Positions 33,471-43,195 of a stretch of DNA of 52,943 nucleotides are shown here, one piece after another; within the stretch, counting starts at the first letter, position 1; each line of letters starts with the position of its first letter. The position numbers and the translations under genes were made by a program. The notes beneath the pieces were generated by a model. That model was not told the DNA's origin. It did no database searches and saw only the letters and a list, made by a program, of their open reading frames with translations. The DNA is from an uncultured Hungatella sp. (lineage in GTDB: Bacteria; Bacillota; Clostridia; Lachnospirales; Lachnospiraceae). The stretch is from positions 1 through 52,943 of the forward strand of contig CAJUPP010000014.1 of NCBI GenBank assembly GCA_910588325.1, written 5' to 3'.

Positions 33471-34502
33471 TCAAGGATAGGACACCGCCCAAAGCGGCCC
33501 CCCGCTGTCATAGCTTCGCTTCAATTCGCTCATCAACTGTTCCAAATCCCATTCTTTTGTACAGTTTTCAAAGCTTGCCGGATCGGCAATATATACATTC
33601 CCATTTTCGCAGAGCTGAGAGATGATAATAAAATGTCCGTTCTGCGTCAGACTTCCTCTCCCCATAAGGGCCACCAGAATATGTCCGGTGCGCAGAAGGA
33701 AAGCGGCATTTTCGGCCGAACGATCCGTAACACTGTCTATCTGCAGACCATAAGCAGAAATACTGTCTGGTATCAGATTGTGATAGGAGCCGCTTTGAGG
33801 TGCATAACATCCGTTGGCGAGAGACCAGTCTGCAATCTCCACAGGGGTTACGCTGGTAGATGAAAAACTGTTGATAACCATAGCGGCACAAACGGGACCA
33901 CAGCCGTAGCGGCTGATTGGGTCTGCACCTCCGTACAGATAATCTTTCCAGCGAGAGTCTCCCTGGCTATAGTACAGCAGAGGCCCCATAGCAGTATCCA
34001 GCATACAAGTGTATACGGTACCTTCCTGCTGGAGAAAAACAGGTTCCAGATTGAACCTGGAGATATCCCCCAGTTCTGTCGTGTAGTCAATAGAGGAAAT
34101 TACTTTGTTTTCCTCTTGGAGGGCAGTCATTTTGTCGAGCTTTTCCAGAACATTTTTATTCACAGTAAGAAAATCTTCTGCCATACTTCCCAACAGAGAA
34201 ACCCTTAAACCTGCTAGGCAGGATGTGGTATGGGCATAGACTTGCGCCGTCATACGGCCCGCCATAGAAGCCAGGACCTCCGGCAAATCCGGATAAAAAT
34301 AAACAGACAGGTTGACCATGATGAAGACAGCTACAACTACAATTCCGCCGGTTACGATTTTTTCTAATGGGCTTTTTTTCTTGCGGCTGTCATGCATATT
34401 GGCAATATCTTCCACAGAAAAACGGAAAGCAGGATCATCCGCCTGCTTCCCTGATATCATCTCTATACGTTTATTCCTTGACAGTCTTTTTTGTTTGGGC
34501 AT
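33471..34502 (-). CDS. Membrane-anchored C39-like cysteine peptidase
   Basis: A 343-residue protein. Cytoplasmic N-terminus (1-47), one transmembrane helix (48-69), a spacer, then a papain-like C39_2 domain from about 172: YYSQGDSRWKDYLYG, catalytic C201 in RYGCGPVCAAMV, H290 in NGHFIII, and D307 in IADPAS. The peptidase would face outside. The substrate is unknown. It lies 46 bp downstream of cheB on the same strand and may be part of the motility regulon, although a protease here is not a standard chemotaxis component. Confidence 0.87.
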   Translation of the reverse strand: MPKQKRLSRNKRIEMISGKQADDPAFRFSVEDIANMHDSRKKKSPLEKIVTGGIVVVAVFIMVNLSVYFYPDLPEVLASMAGRMTAQVYAHTTSCLAGLRVSLLGSMAEDFLTVNKNVLEKLDKMTALQEENKVISSIDYTTELGDISRFNLEPVFLQQEGTVYTCMLDTAMGPLLYYSQGDSRWKDYLYGGADPISRYGCGPVCAAMVINSFSSTSVTPVEIADWSLANGCYAPQSGSYHNLIPDSISAYGLQIDSVTDRSAENAAFLLRTGHILVALMGRGSLTQNGHFIIISQLCENGNVYIADPASFENCTKEWDLEQLMSELKRSYDSGGPLWAVSYP

Positions 34503-34548
34503 GTTATCTGTTCCCTCTTTATTATCTAACTCGTAAATTAACGGTATG

Positions 34549-35682
34549 TTATACCCTGGACTGGGCTAACCGGGACAAAACTACCTGAGGAATGGCGCTT
34601 AAAGCGGCCTGCTGGCAGACGCCTCCGATTTTATAGGCTTCCATAGGCATTCCGTAAACAACACAAGTGTCCTTATCCTGTCCGATGGTGTACGCGCCGG
34701 CTTTTCTCATACGAAGCATTCCCATAGCGCCGTCTGCTCCCATACCGGTAAGAATGACACCGATAGCGCGGTTTTTTACATTGGTAGCAACTGAATCAAA
34801 TAGTACGTCTACAGAAGGGCGGTGGCCGCTGACCTTGGCTTCATTGGTACAGCTGACAGAATAGCCAGAACCCATACGGACAACACGCATCTGTAAGCCG
34901 CCGGGAGCCAAAAGAATCAGACCTGGCTGAACCTTATCGCCGTGAGCCGCCTCTTTAACTTCCAGCTTACACAGACGGTTCAGGCGTTCCGCATACATGG
35001 AGGTAAAACCAGAAGGCATGTGCTGAGTAATTACGATTCCAGGCATCCTGGCAGGAAACTGCCGAACGACTTCCAGAATTGCTTCCGTTCCGCCGGTGGA
35101 GGCACCGATGGCAATCAGATCAATACCGGAATTCACGAAAGGCATCCGTCCAAAGCCGGAAACGGGACTGCCGGGGGCAGGGGCAGCAGAAGAAGCAGTG
35201 GTCCCATGTGAAGGGGACATACCAGAAACCGTCGAAGACATACCGACAGAAGATACGGCGCCGCCGGAACTATAGGATCCAGGAAGACGCACATGAGCAT
35301 TGGCTCCTACGGCCAGCTTGGATTTCAGGGTAGTTAAAAACGCTTCCTTAGCGCCTTCTTTTATACTTGGTTTACGCACAAAATCAATGGCTCCTGCAGC
35401 CAATGCGTCGAATACTCTTACATCAAGAGAAGAAACCAAAATGACAGGAACCGGATGGATGGGCAGGACTTCTTTCAAAAATTCCATCCCTGTCATCCCC
35501 GGCATCTCAATGTCCATAGTCATAATATCCGGTTTCAAAACAGGAAGCTTATTCTTGGCATCAAGAGCATCTACGGCATACCCAACGATCTCAAAACGGG
35601 GGTCTGCTCCCAGATTCTGCAACAGCCAGCTTCGAAATACAATAGAATCGTCCACAATCATCAGACGAATCTTTTTCGTCAT
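34549..35682 (-). CDS. cheB: Chemotaxis protein-glutamate methylesterase CheB
   Basis: A 377-residue CheB. The N-terminal receiver has D11/D12 and acceptor D57 (IMTMDIEMPG). A Gly/Ser/Pro-rich linker (about 135-175) leads to the methylesterase domain with the Ser, His and Asp triad in IGASTGGTEAI, ITQHMPSGFT and GMGADGAMGM. It removes methyl groups from (and deamidates) chemoreceptors, opposing CheR. ATG 35682 follows AAGAAGG at 7 bp; TTG 35688 is too close to it. Gene order is cheA-cheW-cheR-cheB. Confidence 0.96.
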   Translation of the reverse strand: MTKKIRLMIVDDSIVFRSWLLQNLGADPRFEIVGYAVDALDAKNKLPVLKPDIMTMDIEMPGMTGMEFLKEVLPIHPVPVILVSSLDVRVFDALAAGAIDFVRKPSIKEGAKEAFLTTLKSKLAVGANAHVRLPGSYSSGGAVSSVGMSSTVSGMSPSHGTTASSAAPAPGSPVSGFGRMPFVNSGIDLIAIGASTGGTEAILEVVRQFPARMPGIVITQHMPSGFTSMYAERLNRLCKLEVKEAAHGDKVQPGLILLAPGGLQMRVVRMGSGYSVSCTNEAKVSGHRPSVDVLFDSVATNVKNRAIGVILTGMGADGAMGMLRMRKAGAYTIGQDKDTCVVYGMPMEAYKIGGVCQQAALSAIPQVVLSRLAQSRV

Positions 35683-35706
35683 AATCAAACCTTCTTTCTT
35701 GCCGGA

Positions 35707-36525
35707 CTATTTACTGTTTTTTCGATAAATAGCCGGTTTGACATATTCATAAGGGCAGGTCGCCTTGTTAAGACCCTCGGAATGGCCGATAAATAAATGT
35801 CCGCCGGGAACTGTAGCATTATAGAAGCGGTGAACAAGGGCATCCTTGGTGGCCTGATCAAAGTAGATCATAACATTGCGGCAGAAAATCAAATCGAACT
35901 TTCTCTTAAAGGAAATGGTATCCATCAAATTGAAGGTCCTGAAAATCACGTTCTGCTTGATAGCCGGGGAGACGGTATAAGTATCCGCTCCGGCTTTTAC
36001 AAAATATTTCTGTCTCCAGGCAGGCGGAAGAGAGGACATGCCCTCCTCGCCGTAGGTGGCATGAATGGCCGTATTTAAAATTTTCTGTGAAATATCCGTA
36101 GCAAGGATTCGGGTATCCCACTGAGAAGCGTTAGCGCCGAAATATTCTTTCAGATACATGGAAATCGTATAGGGTTCCTCGCCGGAGGAACAGCCTGCAC
36201 TCCATATGGCAAGATTCTTATCCTTGGCATGCTTTTTCTCCAGATCGGGAAGAATCACATCCCAGAGATATTTGAAATGTTCTTCCTCTCTGAGAAAATA
36301 AGTATAGTTGGTAGTCAGCTTATTTAACATAGCCGTAACCATCTCCGAATCCTTCCCTGATGTGATTTCATCCACATATGCGGAGAAATCCCGATATCCC
36401 TGGGAGGACAGGGAGTTGGAAAGACGGCTTACGATCAGCTGTTTTTTCTTGCTTAAATCGATACCATAGTTTTTCTTAATGTAAGTATATAAACGCTGAA
36501 AATCATGATCTGTCAATGTCAGCAT
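35707..36525 (-). CDS. cheR: Chemotaxis protein methyltransferase CheR
   Basis: A 272-residue CheR. N-terminal helical domain (about 1-75) and the SAM-binding domain with SAGCSSGEEPYTISMYL and FCRNVMIYFDQ. It methylates glutamates on the chemoreceptors. ATG 36525 is preferred over TTG 36528, with GAGGTGAT upstream. It ends 24 bp before cheB. The nearby receptors lack a C-terminal NWETF tether, so recruitment must be by the signalling domain alone. Confidence 0.96.
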   Translation of the reverse strand: MLTLTDHDFQRLYTYIKKNYGIDLSKKKQLIVSRLSNSLSSQGYRDFSAYVDEITSGKDSEMVTAMLNKLTTNYTYFLREEEHFKYLWDVILPDLEKKHAKDKNLAIWSAGCSSGEEPYTISMYLKEYFGANASQWDTRILATDISQKILNTAIHATYGEEGMSSLPPAWRQKYFVKAGADTYTVSPAIKQNVIFRTFNLMDTISFKRKFDLIFCRNVMIYFDQATKDALVHRFYNATVPGGHLFIGHSEGLNKATCPYEYVKPAIYRKNSK

Positions 36526-36560
36526 CAAATCACCTCGGTCTTAAATAAATAAGCTTTTAT

Positions 36561-36591
36561 GGTAACAGTTCAGGGTATCTGAACTGTTACC
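36561..36591. terminator. Strong hairpin between cheW and cheR
   Basis: GGTAACAGTTCAG and CTGAACTGTTACC form a perfect 13-bp stem with a 5-nt loop. Only a short T-run (ATAAAAG on the minus strand) follows, so it may be a partial attenuator or an mRNA-stability hairpin within the che operon rather than a full stop. Confidence 0.55.
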
Positions 36592-36600
36592 TTTTATGAA

Positions 36601-37110
36601 TCAAAGTTCAGCAAAAGAAAGGGATTCGCAGTCGATAGACATATAAACACTGCCATCTTCCATATTCACCATTCCGTTCAGCAGCTTCTGCTGACGTTTC
36701 AGTGGAATAGGACGTACATTTTTCATATCAATGTCAATGACTTGACGTACGGAATCTACGATAATTCCCAGGGAGATGGAATTAATGTCCAACACAATGA
36801 TGCAGGGCCTTCGCTCATCGGCAGAGTCCTGCTGGCAGGAATAGTCGGTCTCACCATTGCCCATGCGCAGCTTGATATCTACGACAGGAAGAACCTGGCC
36901 TCTTAAATTGATGACGCCCTTAATGTAAGGCGGCATTAAAGGAAGGGTGGTAATAGAGTGATTGTTGATGATCTCTATCACATACTTTGTGCTGATATAA
37001 AGAATAAGGTCTCCGGAATCGAAAGTGAGGCAGCGTTCTATGGTAGAATTATCATCTGTTTCTTCCATATCTAAATCCAGAACCTCCTGGGTGTTAACTT
37101 GTTCAGACAT
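36601..37110 (-). CDS. cheW: Chemotaxis coupling protein CheW
   Basis: A 169-residue CheW. After a 25-residue acidic N-terminus comes the SH3-like fold: GDLILYISTKYVIEIINNHS, LMPPYIKGVINLRGQVLPVV and ISLGIIVDSVRQVIDI. It links receptors to the CheA kinase. It follows cheA by 21 bp. Confidence 0.95.
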   Translation of the reverse strand: MSEQVNTQEVLDLDMEETDDNSTIERCLTFDSGDLILYISTKYVIEIINNHSITTLPLMPPYIKGVINLRGQVLPVVDIKLRMGNGETDYSCQQDSADERRPCIIVLDINSISLGIIVDSVRQVIDIDMKNVRPIPLKRQQKLLNGMVNMEDGSVYMSIDCESLSFAEL

Positions 37111-37131
37111 GTTTGATACCTCCCTCTTCTA

Positions 37132-39255
37132 TTATACGTTTTCCAGAGCCGCTGAATGAAGGCTTGGAATATCCAGAATCATGCTGATATTTCCGTCACC
37201 CATGATTGTACAGCCGGCAATACCGGAATTTTTAAGATCAAAGCAGTTCAGATAGGCAGGCAGCGGTTTTACAACAGCCTGCTGTTCCCCAACCAGTTCG
37301 TCTACAAAGATGCAGAAGGAACGGTCGCTGGCCTCTACCCACATGAGGACGCCGGCATCCAGCGTATCAATATCCGTTTCAATACCATAGAACTGATGGA
37401 GGCGGACTACAGGATAGAAGCTTCCCAGGCGTTCTACCATCTCACAGCCGTTTTCGTCGTGAAGAATCTCTTCAGGAGCAATCTTAAAGGACTGACGGAT
37501 GTTGGCGATGGGGATAATGAAAATGGAACGTCCCACAGTGACCCTCATGCCGTCTACAATAGCCATGGTAAGCGGAATGTTCATAGTAAAGGTGCTTCCT
37601 TTTCCAAGTTCGCTGGAAACGGAAACCACACCGCCTACGGATTCAATATTTTTCTTGACAACGTCCATGCCTACGCCTCTGCCGGAAAACTCTGTTACTT
37701 CCTGGTTGGTGGAGAAGCCCGGAAGCATGATAAAGCCTAAAATCTCTTTCTTGGAATATTCATTCTCAGGTTTTACCAGGAGACCTCTGTCTCTTGCCTT
37801 TGCCAGCAGTTTTTCAGGATCCATACCGGCTCCGTCGTCAGTAATGGAAATAATCACCTCGCTGCTGGTATGGGAAGCGGAAAGGATCACCTCGCCCTGA
37901 GCGTTCTTGCCTGCGTTTATACGGTCCTGAGGATTGTCCTCGATACCATGGTCTACGGCATTACGAACCATATGCATAATCGGATCCTGAATGCTGTCCA
38001 CAATGGTCTTATCAATCTCAGTGTCTTCGCCGATGAGGGTGAGACGTACGTCTTTATTTAATTTCTGTTTCATATCACGGACGATTCGACTCATCTTCTG
38101 GAATACGCCGGAAATAGGAACCATTCGAAGAGACATGGAAATATCCTGAAGATCATCCGTAAGCTTACGCAGCTGACGGGCGGACTTCATAAAATTGTCA
38201 TAAGCGTCTCTGCTTAACTGGTTTAATTCCGGAGATGAGGTAACCATGGATTCCGTGATAACAATTTCACCAACCAGGTTCTGCAGACTGTCCAACTTCA
38301 TCAGGCTGACACTGATCAGGTTCTGCTTTACAGGAGCATTGGTTGTCTGCTTTGCCGGAACGGAAGGTTTTGGAACTGGTTTGGCAGGAGCGGAGGCTGC
38401 TTCAGGAGAAGCATTTTCTGCCGGCTTGGCGGAAACAGGAGCAGGCTCCGGTTCCGGTTCGGAAACCTCTACAACTTCAAAGGAACGAATATGGCCTTGA
38501 GTCCTTAAAATATCGGATGCTTTACTAGCTGCCTCCATGGTTTCAAACGCCATATAAAATCCATCTTCAATAATTGCGGCCGTAGTTGAGGAATCGGACT
38601 CCATACCCTCCGGATAATAGCGGAAATTCAGATCGCATTCTTTTACCGCATTGACAATCATATATGCTCTTAAATTTTCCATTCCAATGCCTTCTTCCAG
38701 GAATACGTGGATAAAGCATACGGCTTTCTGGTCTTGAGGAAGATTATCTGGAATAGAAGGAGAAACGGAAGCAGCCGGACTTTCCTCGGCGGGCTTATCA
38801 GCCTGAGATCCGGCCTGCCCGGCAGGAGCCTCTTCTCCAGAGCCGCTGACAGTCTTTAGAAATCTGTTGATCTCAGCAGCAAACTCGTCCATATCTGTGT
38901 CTAAAGGTTCCCCTTTCTCCACTTTCTCTACCTGACCCCTCAGGCAATCTTCAGAACGGAACATCAGGTTAAAAAGTTCCTTCTTATGCTGGGAACTTAA
39001 AGAGTCAATCCCCTTATCACGGATATAAAAGAATAAATCTTCTATATGATGTGCAACACTTGCGATGGCAGCGAACTCCATCATGGCCGAAGAACCTTTG
39101 ATGGTATGCATGATTCGGAAAATTTCGTTGACATCATCAGAAGAAAAATCTCCCACCTTCTCGTCATCCACCAGCATTTCGTCCAGTCGGTCTAAAAGGG
39201 AATTTGTCTCAAAGAGGTATGTATCTAGTATACTGCTGTCCATACCGTTATCCAT
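37132..39255 (-). CDS. cheA: Chemotaxis histidine kinase CheA
   Basis: A 707-residue CheA. P1 HPt domain with H50 in RIMHTIKGSSAMM; a P2-like region (about 180-270); a Pro/Ala-rich linker (about 275-315); P3 dimerisation (about 320-385); P4 ATPase (DHGIEDNPQDR, DDGAGMDPEKL, GRGVGMDVVKK); and the P5 CheW-like end. ATG 39255 is chosen, with AGGTGG 7-9 bp upstream; the frame runs on to 39333 without a ribosome site. It is the first gene of cheA-W-R-B, under a sigma-28 promoter. No cheY is in the window. Confidence 0.95.
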   Translation of the reverse strand: MDNGMDSSILDTYLFETNSLLDRLDEMLVDDEKVGDFSSDDVNEIFRIMHTIKGSSAMMEFAAIASVAHHIEDLFFYIRDKGIDSLSSQHKKELFNLMFRSEDCLRGQVEKVEKGEPLDTDMDEFAAEINRFLKTVSGSGEEAPAGQAGSQADKPAEESPAASVSPSIPDNLPQDQKAVCFIHVFLEEGIGMENLRAYMIVNAVKECDLNFRYYPEGMESDSSTTAAIIEDGFYMAFETMEAASKASDILRTQGHIRSFEVVEVSEPEPEPAPVSAKPAENASPEAASAPAKPVPKPSVPAKQTTNAPVKQNLISVSLMKLDSLQNLVGEIVITESMVTSSPELNQLSRDAYDNFMKSARQLRKLTDDLQDISMSLRMVPISGVFQKMSRIVRDMKQKLNKDVRLTLIGEDTEIDKTIVDSIQDPIMHMVRNAVDHGIEDNPQDRINAGKNAQGEVILSASHTSSEVIISITDDGAGMDPEKLLAKARDRGLLVKPENEYSKKEILGFIMLPGFSTNQEVTEFSGRGVGMDVVKKNIESVGGVVSVSSELGKGSTFTMNIPLTMAIVDGMRVTVGRSIFIIPIANIRQSFKIAPEEILHDENGCEMVERLGSFYPVVRLHQFYGIETDIDTLDAGVLMWVEASDRSFCIFVDELVGEQQAVVKPLPAYLNCFDLKNSGIAGCTIMGDGNISMILDIPSLHSAALENV

Positions 39256-39348
39256 TCTATTACACCACCTATCCTTGTATAATATTTTGCATGAAAAATA
39301 AACAATCTGCGGCGAAAATGCGTGGCAGACCATAACATACTGAATTAT

Positions 39349-39375
39349 TTATCGGCGAAAATGAAGATTTGTTAA
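39349..39375 (-). promoter_or_regulatory. Sigma-28 promoter of the che operon
   Basis: On the minus strand TTAA (39372-39375), 15 bp, GCCGATAA (39349-39356), a perfect sigma-28 -10. It lies about 94 bp upstream of the cheA start. Confidence 0.75.
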
Positions 39376-39437
39376 GGGTTTAGATATACAAAAGAATAAA
39401 AAATAAAAATAATATTATTTTTTTACCTTTAAGAGTA

Positions 39438-39464
39438 TTATTAAATCCTGAAATGTGCCGAGAT
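39438..39464 (+). promoter_or_regulatory. Sigma-28 promoter of the first chemoreceptor
   Basis: TTAT (39438-39441), 15 bp, GCCGAGAT (39457-39464), one mismatch from GCCGATAT. It is divergent from the che promoter. Confidence 0.65.
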
Positions 39465-39536
39465 AAATAGAAGAGTATGCAGACTGTATAGGAACAGTCT
39501 GAAAATTTACAGAAGGCTCATAAGGAGGAGCGGCAA

Positions 39537-41339
39537 ATGAAAAATTTAAAGGTCAACAGTAAATTTATAGTATCATTTGGTGCCATTCTGATATTATTTT
39601 TGGTATCGGTGGTTATTGCCAGCTTAGGAATTTCTACAGCAAAATCCAGGTATCAGACATTTTACGAGGTGGATTTTGAGGCTGTTAACTATGTGAAGGA
39701 TATCCGCTATTACCAGCAGAGCGCCATGAAGGAACTGATGCTGGGAATTATGGCAGATACCAGCGCAGAAGCTAGTCAGTATGTGGACAGTGCCAACCAA
39801 TACATGAATCAGGTTACTGAGGAGCTTCAGTGGCTCTACAACAACTATACAGGAGATACGTCTCTGCTGAGGGAATTTGAGAGCAGAATGGCAGAGAACA
39901 AAGATACAAGACTGCAGGTGGGAGAACTTGCAAAAGCAGCTACAGCTGAGACTGACGAGGAAGCAAGAGTGCTTATGCTGACCGAGTACACTCCCAGAAT
40001 AGAAGAGTGCGGCACGATTCTTGGCAATGCGGTTGATGCGATATCTGCAGGAAGCAGGGAATCCTATAATAATGCAATGCAGATGCTGAATATTTACAAT
40101 GCAATAGCTGTTGTAGTTGCTGTGATTGCATTTGTTCTTACTATTTTTATTGCTCTTGCTCTTGCCAAGAATATTCTGCTTCCTGTCAGAAAGATCGAAG
40201 AGGCTATGAGAGAAGTGGTAAAAGGAAATCTTTCTGTTACGGTTGATTATCAATCGGATGATGAGTTTGGTTCTATGGCCAGGAGCATGCATGCGGTGAC
40301 TACCGGAGTAGAGGCCATTATCAAAGATATTGAGAAAGTGCTTACTGCCATGGCAGGCAAGGATTTCGCTGTCAGATCCAATGACAGAAGCATGTACATA
40401 GGCGATTATCAGAAAATTCTTGAGGCCATGAAGGGAATTAAGAATAGTCTGAATACTACTATGACTACCCTGAATCAGTCTGCAGAGCAGGTGTCTTCCG
40501 GTTCTGATCAGGTATCTTCCGGTGCACAGGCTTTGTCACAGGGCGCAACGGAGCAGGCTTCTTCCGTAGAGGAACTTGCTGCTTCTATTAATGAGATTTC
40601 CGGACATATCAACCGCAATGCGGAAGGAGCTCAGGAGGCCAGCAGGAAATCTGTGGAAGTCGGCGAGGAGGCAGGCGAGAGCAACCGCAGAATGCAGGAT
40701 ATGCTTTCTGCTATGTCGGATATCAGTAATTCTTCCGACGAAATCGGCAAGATTATTAAGACGATTGAGGATATTGCATTCCAGACTAACATTCTTGCCT
40801 TGAATGCTGCTGTTGAGGCAGCAAGAGCCGGCGCGGCAGGCAAGGGATTTGCCGTAGTAGCCGACGAGGTTCGCAACCTGGCGGCCAAGAGTGCAGATGC
40901 TTCCAAGAATACGGCGGTATTGATTGAGAATTCTCTCCACGCGGTAGACAACGGCAAGAAGATTGCAGATGAGACTGCAAAATCTTTGGAGAAGGTTATG
41001 TCCGGAATCCAGGAAGCTACAACGATGATGGATTCCATAGCAAAGGCGTCTCAGGAGCAGGCAGAGGCGATTACTCAGATTACGGTTGGTATCGATCAGA
41101 TTTCCAGCGTAGTCCAGACCAACTCCGCAACAGCAGAGCAGAGTGCTGCAGCCAGCGAGGAATTGTCCAGCCAGGCTCAGATTATGAAGGATCTGGTAAG
41201 AGGTTTCAAACTGGAAGGCGGAAGTCCGGCGGGCGTTGTTCCTGTTGCTGCACCGCGTTACGAGCAGAAGAGTCCGTCCTATTCATCTTCATCTGATGAC
41301 GTACAGCTGGCCATGTCTTACGGCGGAGAGAAATATTAA
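39537..41339 (+). CDS. Methyl-accepting chemotaxis protein
   Basis: A 600-residue receptor. TM1 near 8-30, an extracellular four-helix-bundle-like sensor (about 31-187), TM2 near 188-210, HAMP (about 211-263), then the signalling helices with the conserved tip EDIAFQTNILALNAAVEAAR. The C-terminus ends YGGEKY, without an NWETF tether. GGAGGAG precedes ATG 39537. It signals to CheW/CheA from the divergent operon. Ligand unknown. Confidence 0.95.
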   Translation: MKNLKVNSKFIVSFGAILILFLVSVVIASLGISTAKSRYQTFYEVDFEAVNYVKDIRYYQQSAMKELMLGIMADTSAEASQYVDSANQYMNQVTEELQWLYNNYTGDTSLLREFESRMAENKDTRLQVGELAKAATAETDEEARVLMLTEYTPRIEECGTILGNAVDAISAGSRESYNNAMQMLNIYNAIAVVVAVIAFVLTIFIALALAKNILLPVRKIEEAMREVVKGNLSVTVDYQSDDEFGSMARSMHAVTTGVEAIIKDIEKVLTAMAGKDFAVRSNDRSMYIGDYQKILEAMKGIKNSLNTTMTTLNQSAEQVSSGSDQVSSGAQALSQGATEQASSVEELAASINEISGHINRNAEGAQEASRKSVEVGEEAGESNRRMQDMLSAMSDISNSSDEIGKIIKTIEDIAFQTNILALNAAVEAARAGAAGKGFAVVADEVRNLAAKSADASKNTAVLIENSLHAVDNGKKIADETAKSLEKVMSGIQEATTMMDSIAKASQEQAEAITQITVGIDQISSVVQTNSATAEQSAAASEELSSQAQIMKDLVRGFKLEGGSPAGVVPVAAPRYEQKSPSYSSSSDDVQLAMSYGGEKY

Positions 41340-41372
41340 TTGACTCCCAAGGCTGTTATTATAAATTGCAGC

Positions 41373-41411
41373 GCCACTATGGAAGGAGGAGTTTCCTCTT
41401 CCCATAGCGGC
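41373..41411 (+). terminator. Hairpin between the two chemoreceptor genes
   Basis: GCCACTATGGAAGGAGG pairs with CCTCTTCCCATAGCGGC with a few mismatches. There is no long T-run after it, so termination may be partial. Confidence 0.5.
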
Positions 41412-41504
41412 ACTATTTATCTGTAATAGGAAAAGAATCAGATATATGCCCGGCGAGACGGGGCGTGCAGTGCTGCAAAAAGCATATGCAGAATGGAGGA
41501 AAAT

Positions 41505-43157
41505 ATGAAGAAGAGCATCAAACAGGAAGTACTCATACGAGTTGCCCTTATATTTCTGGTTGTGATTGCCACTGTGATCATGACAGTAAGCGGTATGAAG
41601 AACATTACAAGATTCAGTGAGAACACAAAAAAGCAATCGGAAACCAATGCGTTGGTACTGACTGCGGCGAGGGCTCATTACAGCTGGGTGGAGAATCTGT
41701 GTTCCGCGGTGACTCTGGGGATGGAATTCACCGGAAGCACCGATTATCGAACCTGTGTTTTAGGCAAGTGGCTTTATGGGGATACGTCATCCATTCAGGA
41801 TCAGGAGATTCTGCGTCTGATGGAACAGATGAAACCCATCCACCAGACCATTCATGAATCGGCTCAGACGATTCTTAGCCTGAATGAGACAGATCCTGAG
41901 GCCGCAAAAGAAATGTACCAGAATGTGACGAAGGCCAATGTGGTGCAGCTGGTGGAAATTTTAGACAGGGTTTCTGCTATGACCCAGGAAAGTCTGGAAA
42001 ATAGCCAGAAAAGTCTGAACGGAGCCGTGGTTGCGATAGAGGTTTTCTTTGCCTGCTGTATGTTGGTGGTTCTGGTCGTATGTGTCCTGCTTGTTACCTA
42101 TGTATTTAAGGGAATCATCACCCCGATTCAGACTGTGATTCAGTCCAGCAAAGGTCTGTCGGAAGGAAAACTGGATTTCCATATTGACGTAAAGAGCACC
42201 AATGAGATTGGGGTGCTTGCAGATAGTTTGAATACTTCTGTCGAGAATCTGAACCTTTACATTACCGATATTTCCAATATTCTGAATGATATGGCCGCCG
42301 GAGATCTGACAAGAAAGAGCAACATCGAGTATATCGGCGACTTTGTACAGATTCAGAAAGCCATTGAGACCATTGGACGTGAACAGAGTCAGACCATGGC
42401 ACAGATCCATTCATCTTCCAGTCAGGTAGACGCTGGAGCAAATCAGGTGGCTGACGGTGCCCAGAACCTGGCCCAGGGTGCAACGGAGCAGGCTTCTGAG
42501 GTAGACAATCTGATGCATATGATCGAGCAGATCACTGATCAGATCAACGGCAATGCCAAGAGCGCCCAAGTTACGGAGCAGCAGGCAGATCTGGTGGGAG
42601 AGCAGATCACGGTCTGCAACGGACAGATGCAGGAGATGGCAGAGGCTATGAAGCAGATCAGCGACTGTTCCGATGAGATTCAGCATATTATTAAGACCAT
42701 TGACGATATCGCATTCCAGACCAATATTCTTGCTTTGAATGCTGCGGTAGAGGCGGCAAGAGCAGGCAGTGCAGGTAAGGGCTTTGCCGTTGTGGCGGAT
42801 GAGGTGAGAAACCTGGCTGCGAAGAGTGCGGAAGCGGTGAAGGATACCTCCCAGCTGATAGAGAAGACTCTTCATATGGTGGCTACAGGATCCAAGCTTA
42901 CAGACCTTACCCAGGATTCTCTTCAGCAGGTAGTAAGCGGGGCCGGAAGGGTGACCGAGGAGATCAAAGTGATTTCCGAGGCTTCTCAGGAACAGGAGAC
43001 TGCTATTGGCCGTATTAAGGAAAGCATTACTCAGATTTCTACGGTGATTCAGTCTAACTCCGCTACATCAGAAGAAAGTGCGGCAGCCAGCCAGCAGCTG
43101 GCCGGTCAGGCTCAGGTGCTGAAAGGCCTGATTGGGAAGTTTAAATTTAATTCCTAG
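41505..43157 (+). CDS. Chemoreceptor with an extracellular CZB zinc-binding domain
   Basis: A 550-residue receptor. TM1 near 10-28, sensor region, TM2 near 177-200, HAMP, and the signalling domain with DDIAFQTNILALNAAVEAAR. The sensor carries the full CZB signature: H58-x-x-W61, then C84-V-L-G-K-W89 after 22 residues, then H113-x3-H117 after 23. These four residues bind zinc in known CZB proteins. CZB is usually cytoplasmic; here it lies between TM1 and TM2 and so outside. ATG 41505 is chosen because GGAGGA lies just before it; ATG 41493 would overlap that site. Confidence 0.92.
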   Translation: MKKSIKQEVLIRVALIFLVVIATVIMTVSGMKNITRFSENTKKQSETNALVLTAARAHYSWVENLCSAVTLGMEFTGSTDYRTCVLGKWLYGDTSSIQDQEILRLMEQMKPIHQTIHESAQTILSLNETDPEAAKEMYQNVTKANVVQLVEILDRVSAMTQESLENSQKSLNGAVVAIEVFFACCMLVVLVVCVLLVTYVFKGIITPIQTVIQSSKGLSEGKLDFHIDVKSTNEIGVLADSLNTSVENLNLYITDISNILNDMAAGDLTRKSNIEYIGDFVQIQKAIETIGREQSQTMAQIHSSSSQVDAGANQVADGAQNLAQGATEQASEVDNLMHMIEQITDQINGNAKSAQVTEQQADLVGEQITVCNGQMQEMAEAMKQISDCSDEIQHIIKTIDDIAFQTNILALNAAVEAARAGSAGKGFAVVADEVRNLAAKSAEAVKDTSQLIEKTLHMVATGSKLTDLTQDSLQQVVSGAGRVTEEIKVISEASQEQETAIGRIKESITQISTVIQSNSATSEESAAASQQLAGQAQVLKGLIGKFKFNS

Positions 43158-43195
43158 ATCCTGTAGCAGTTCAGCGGCAATCAGGATTTAGAGAC

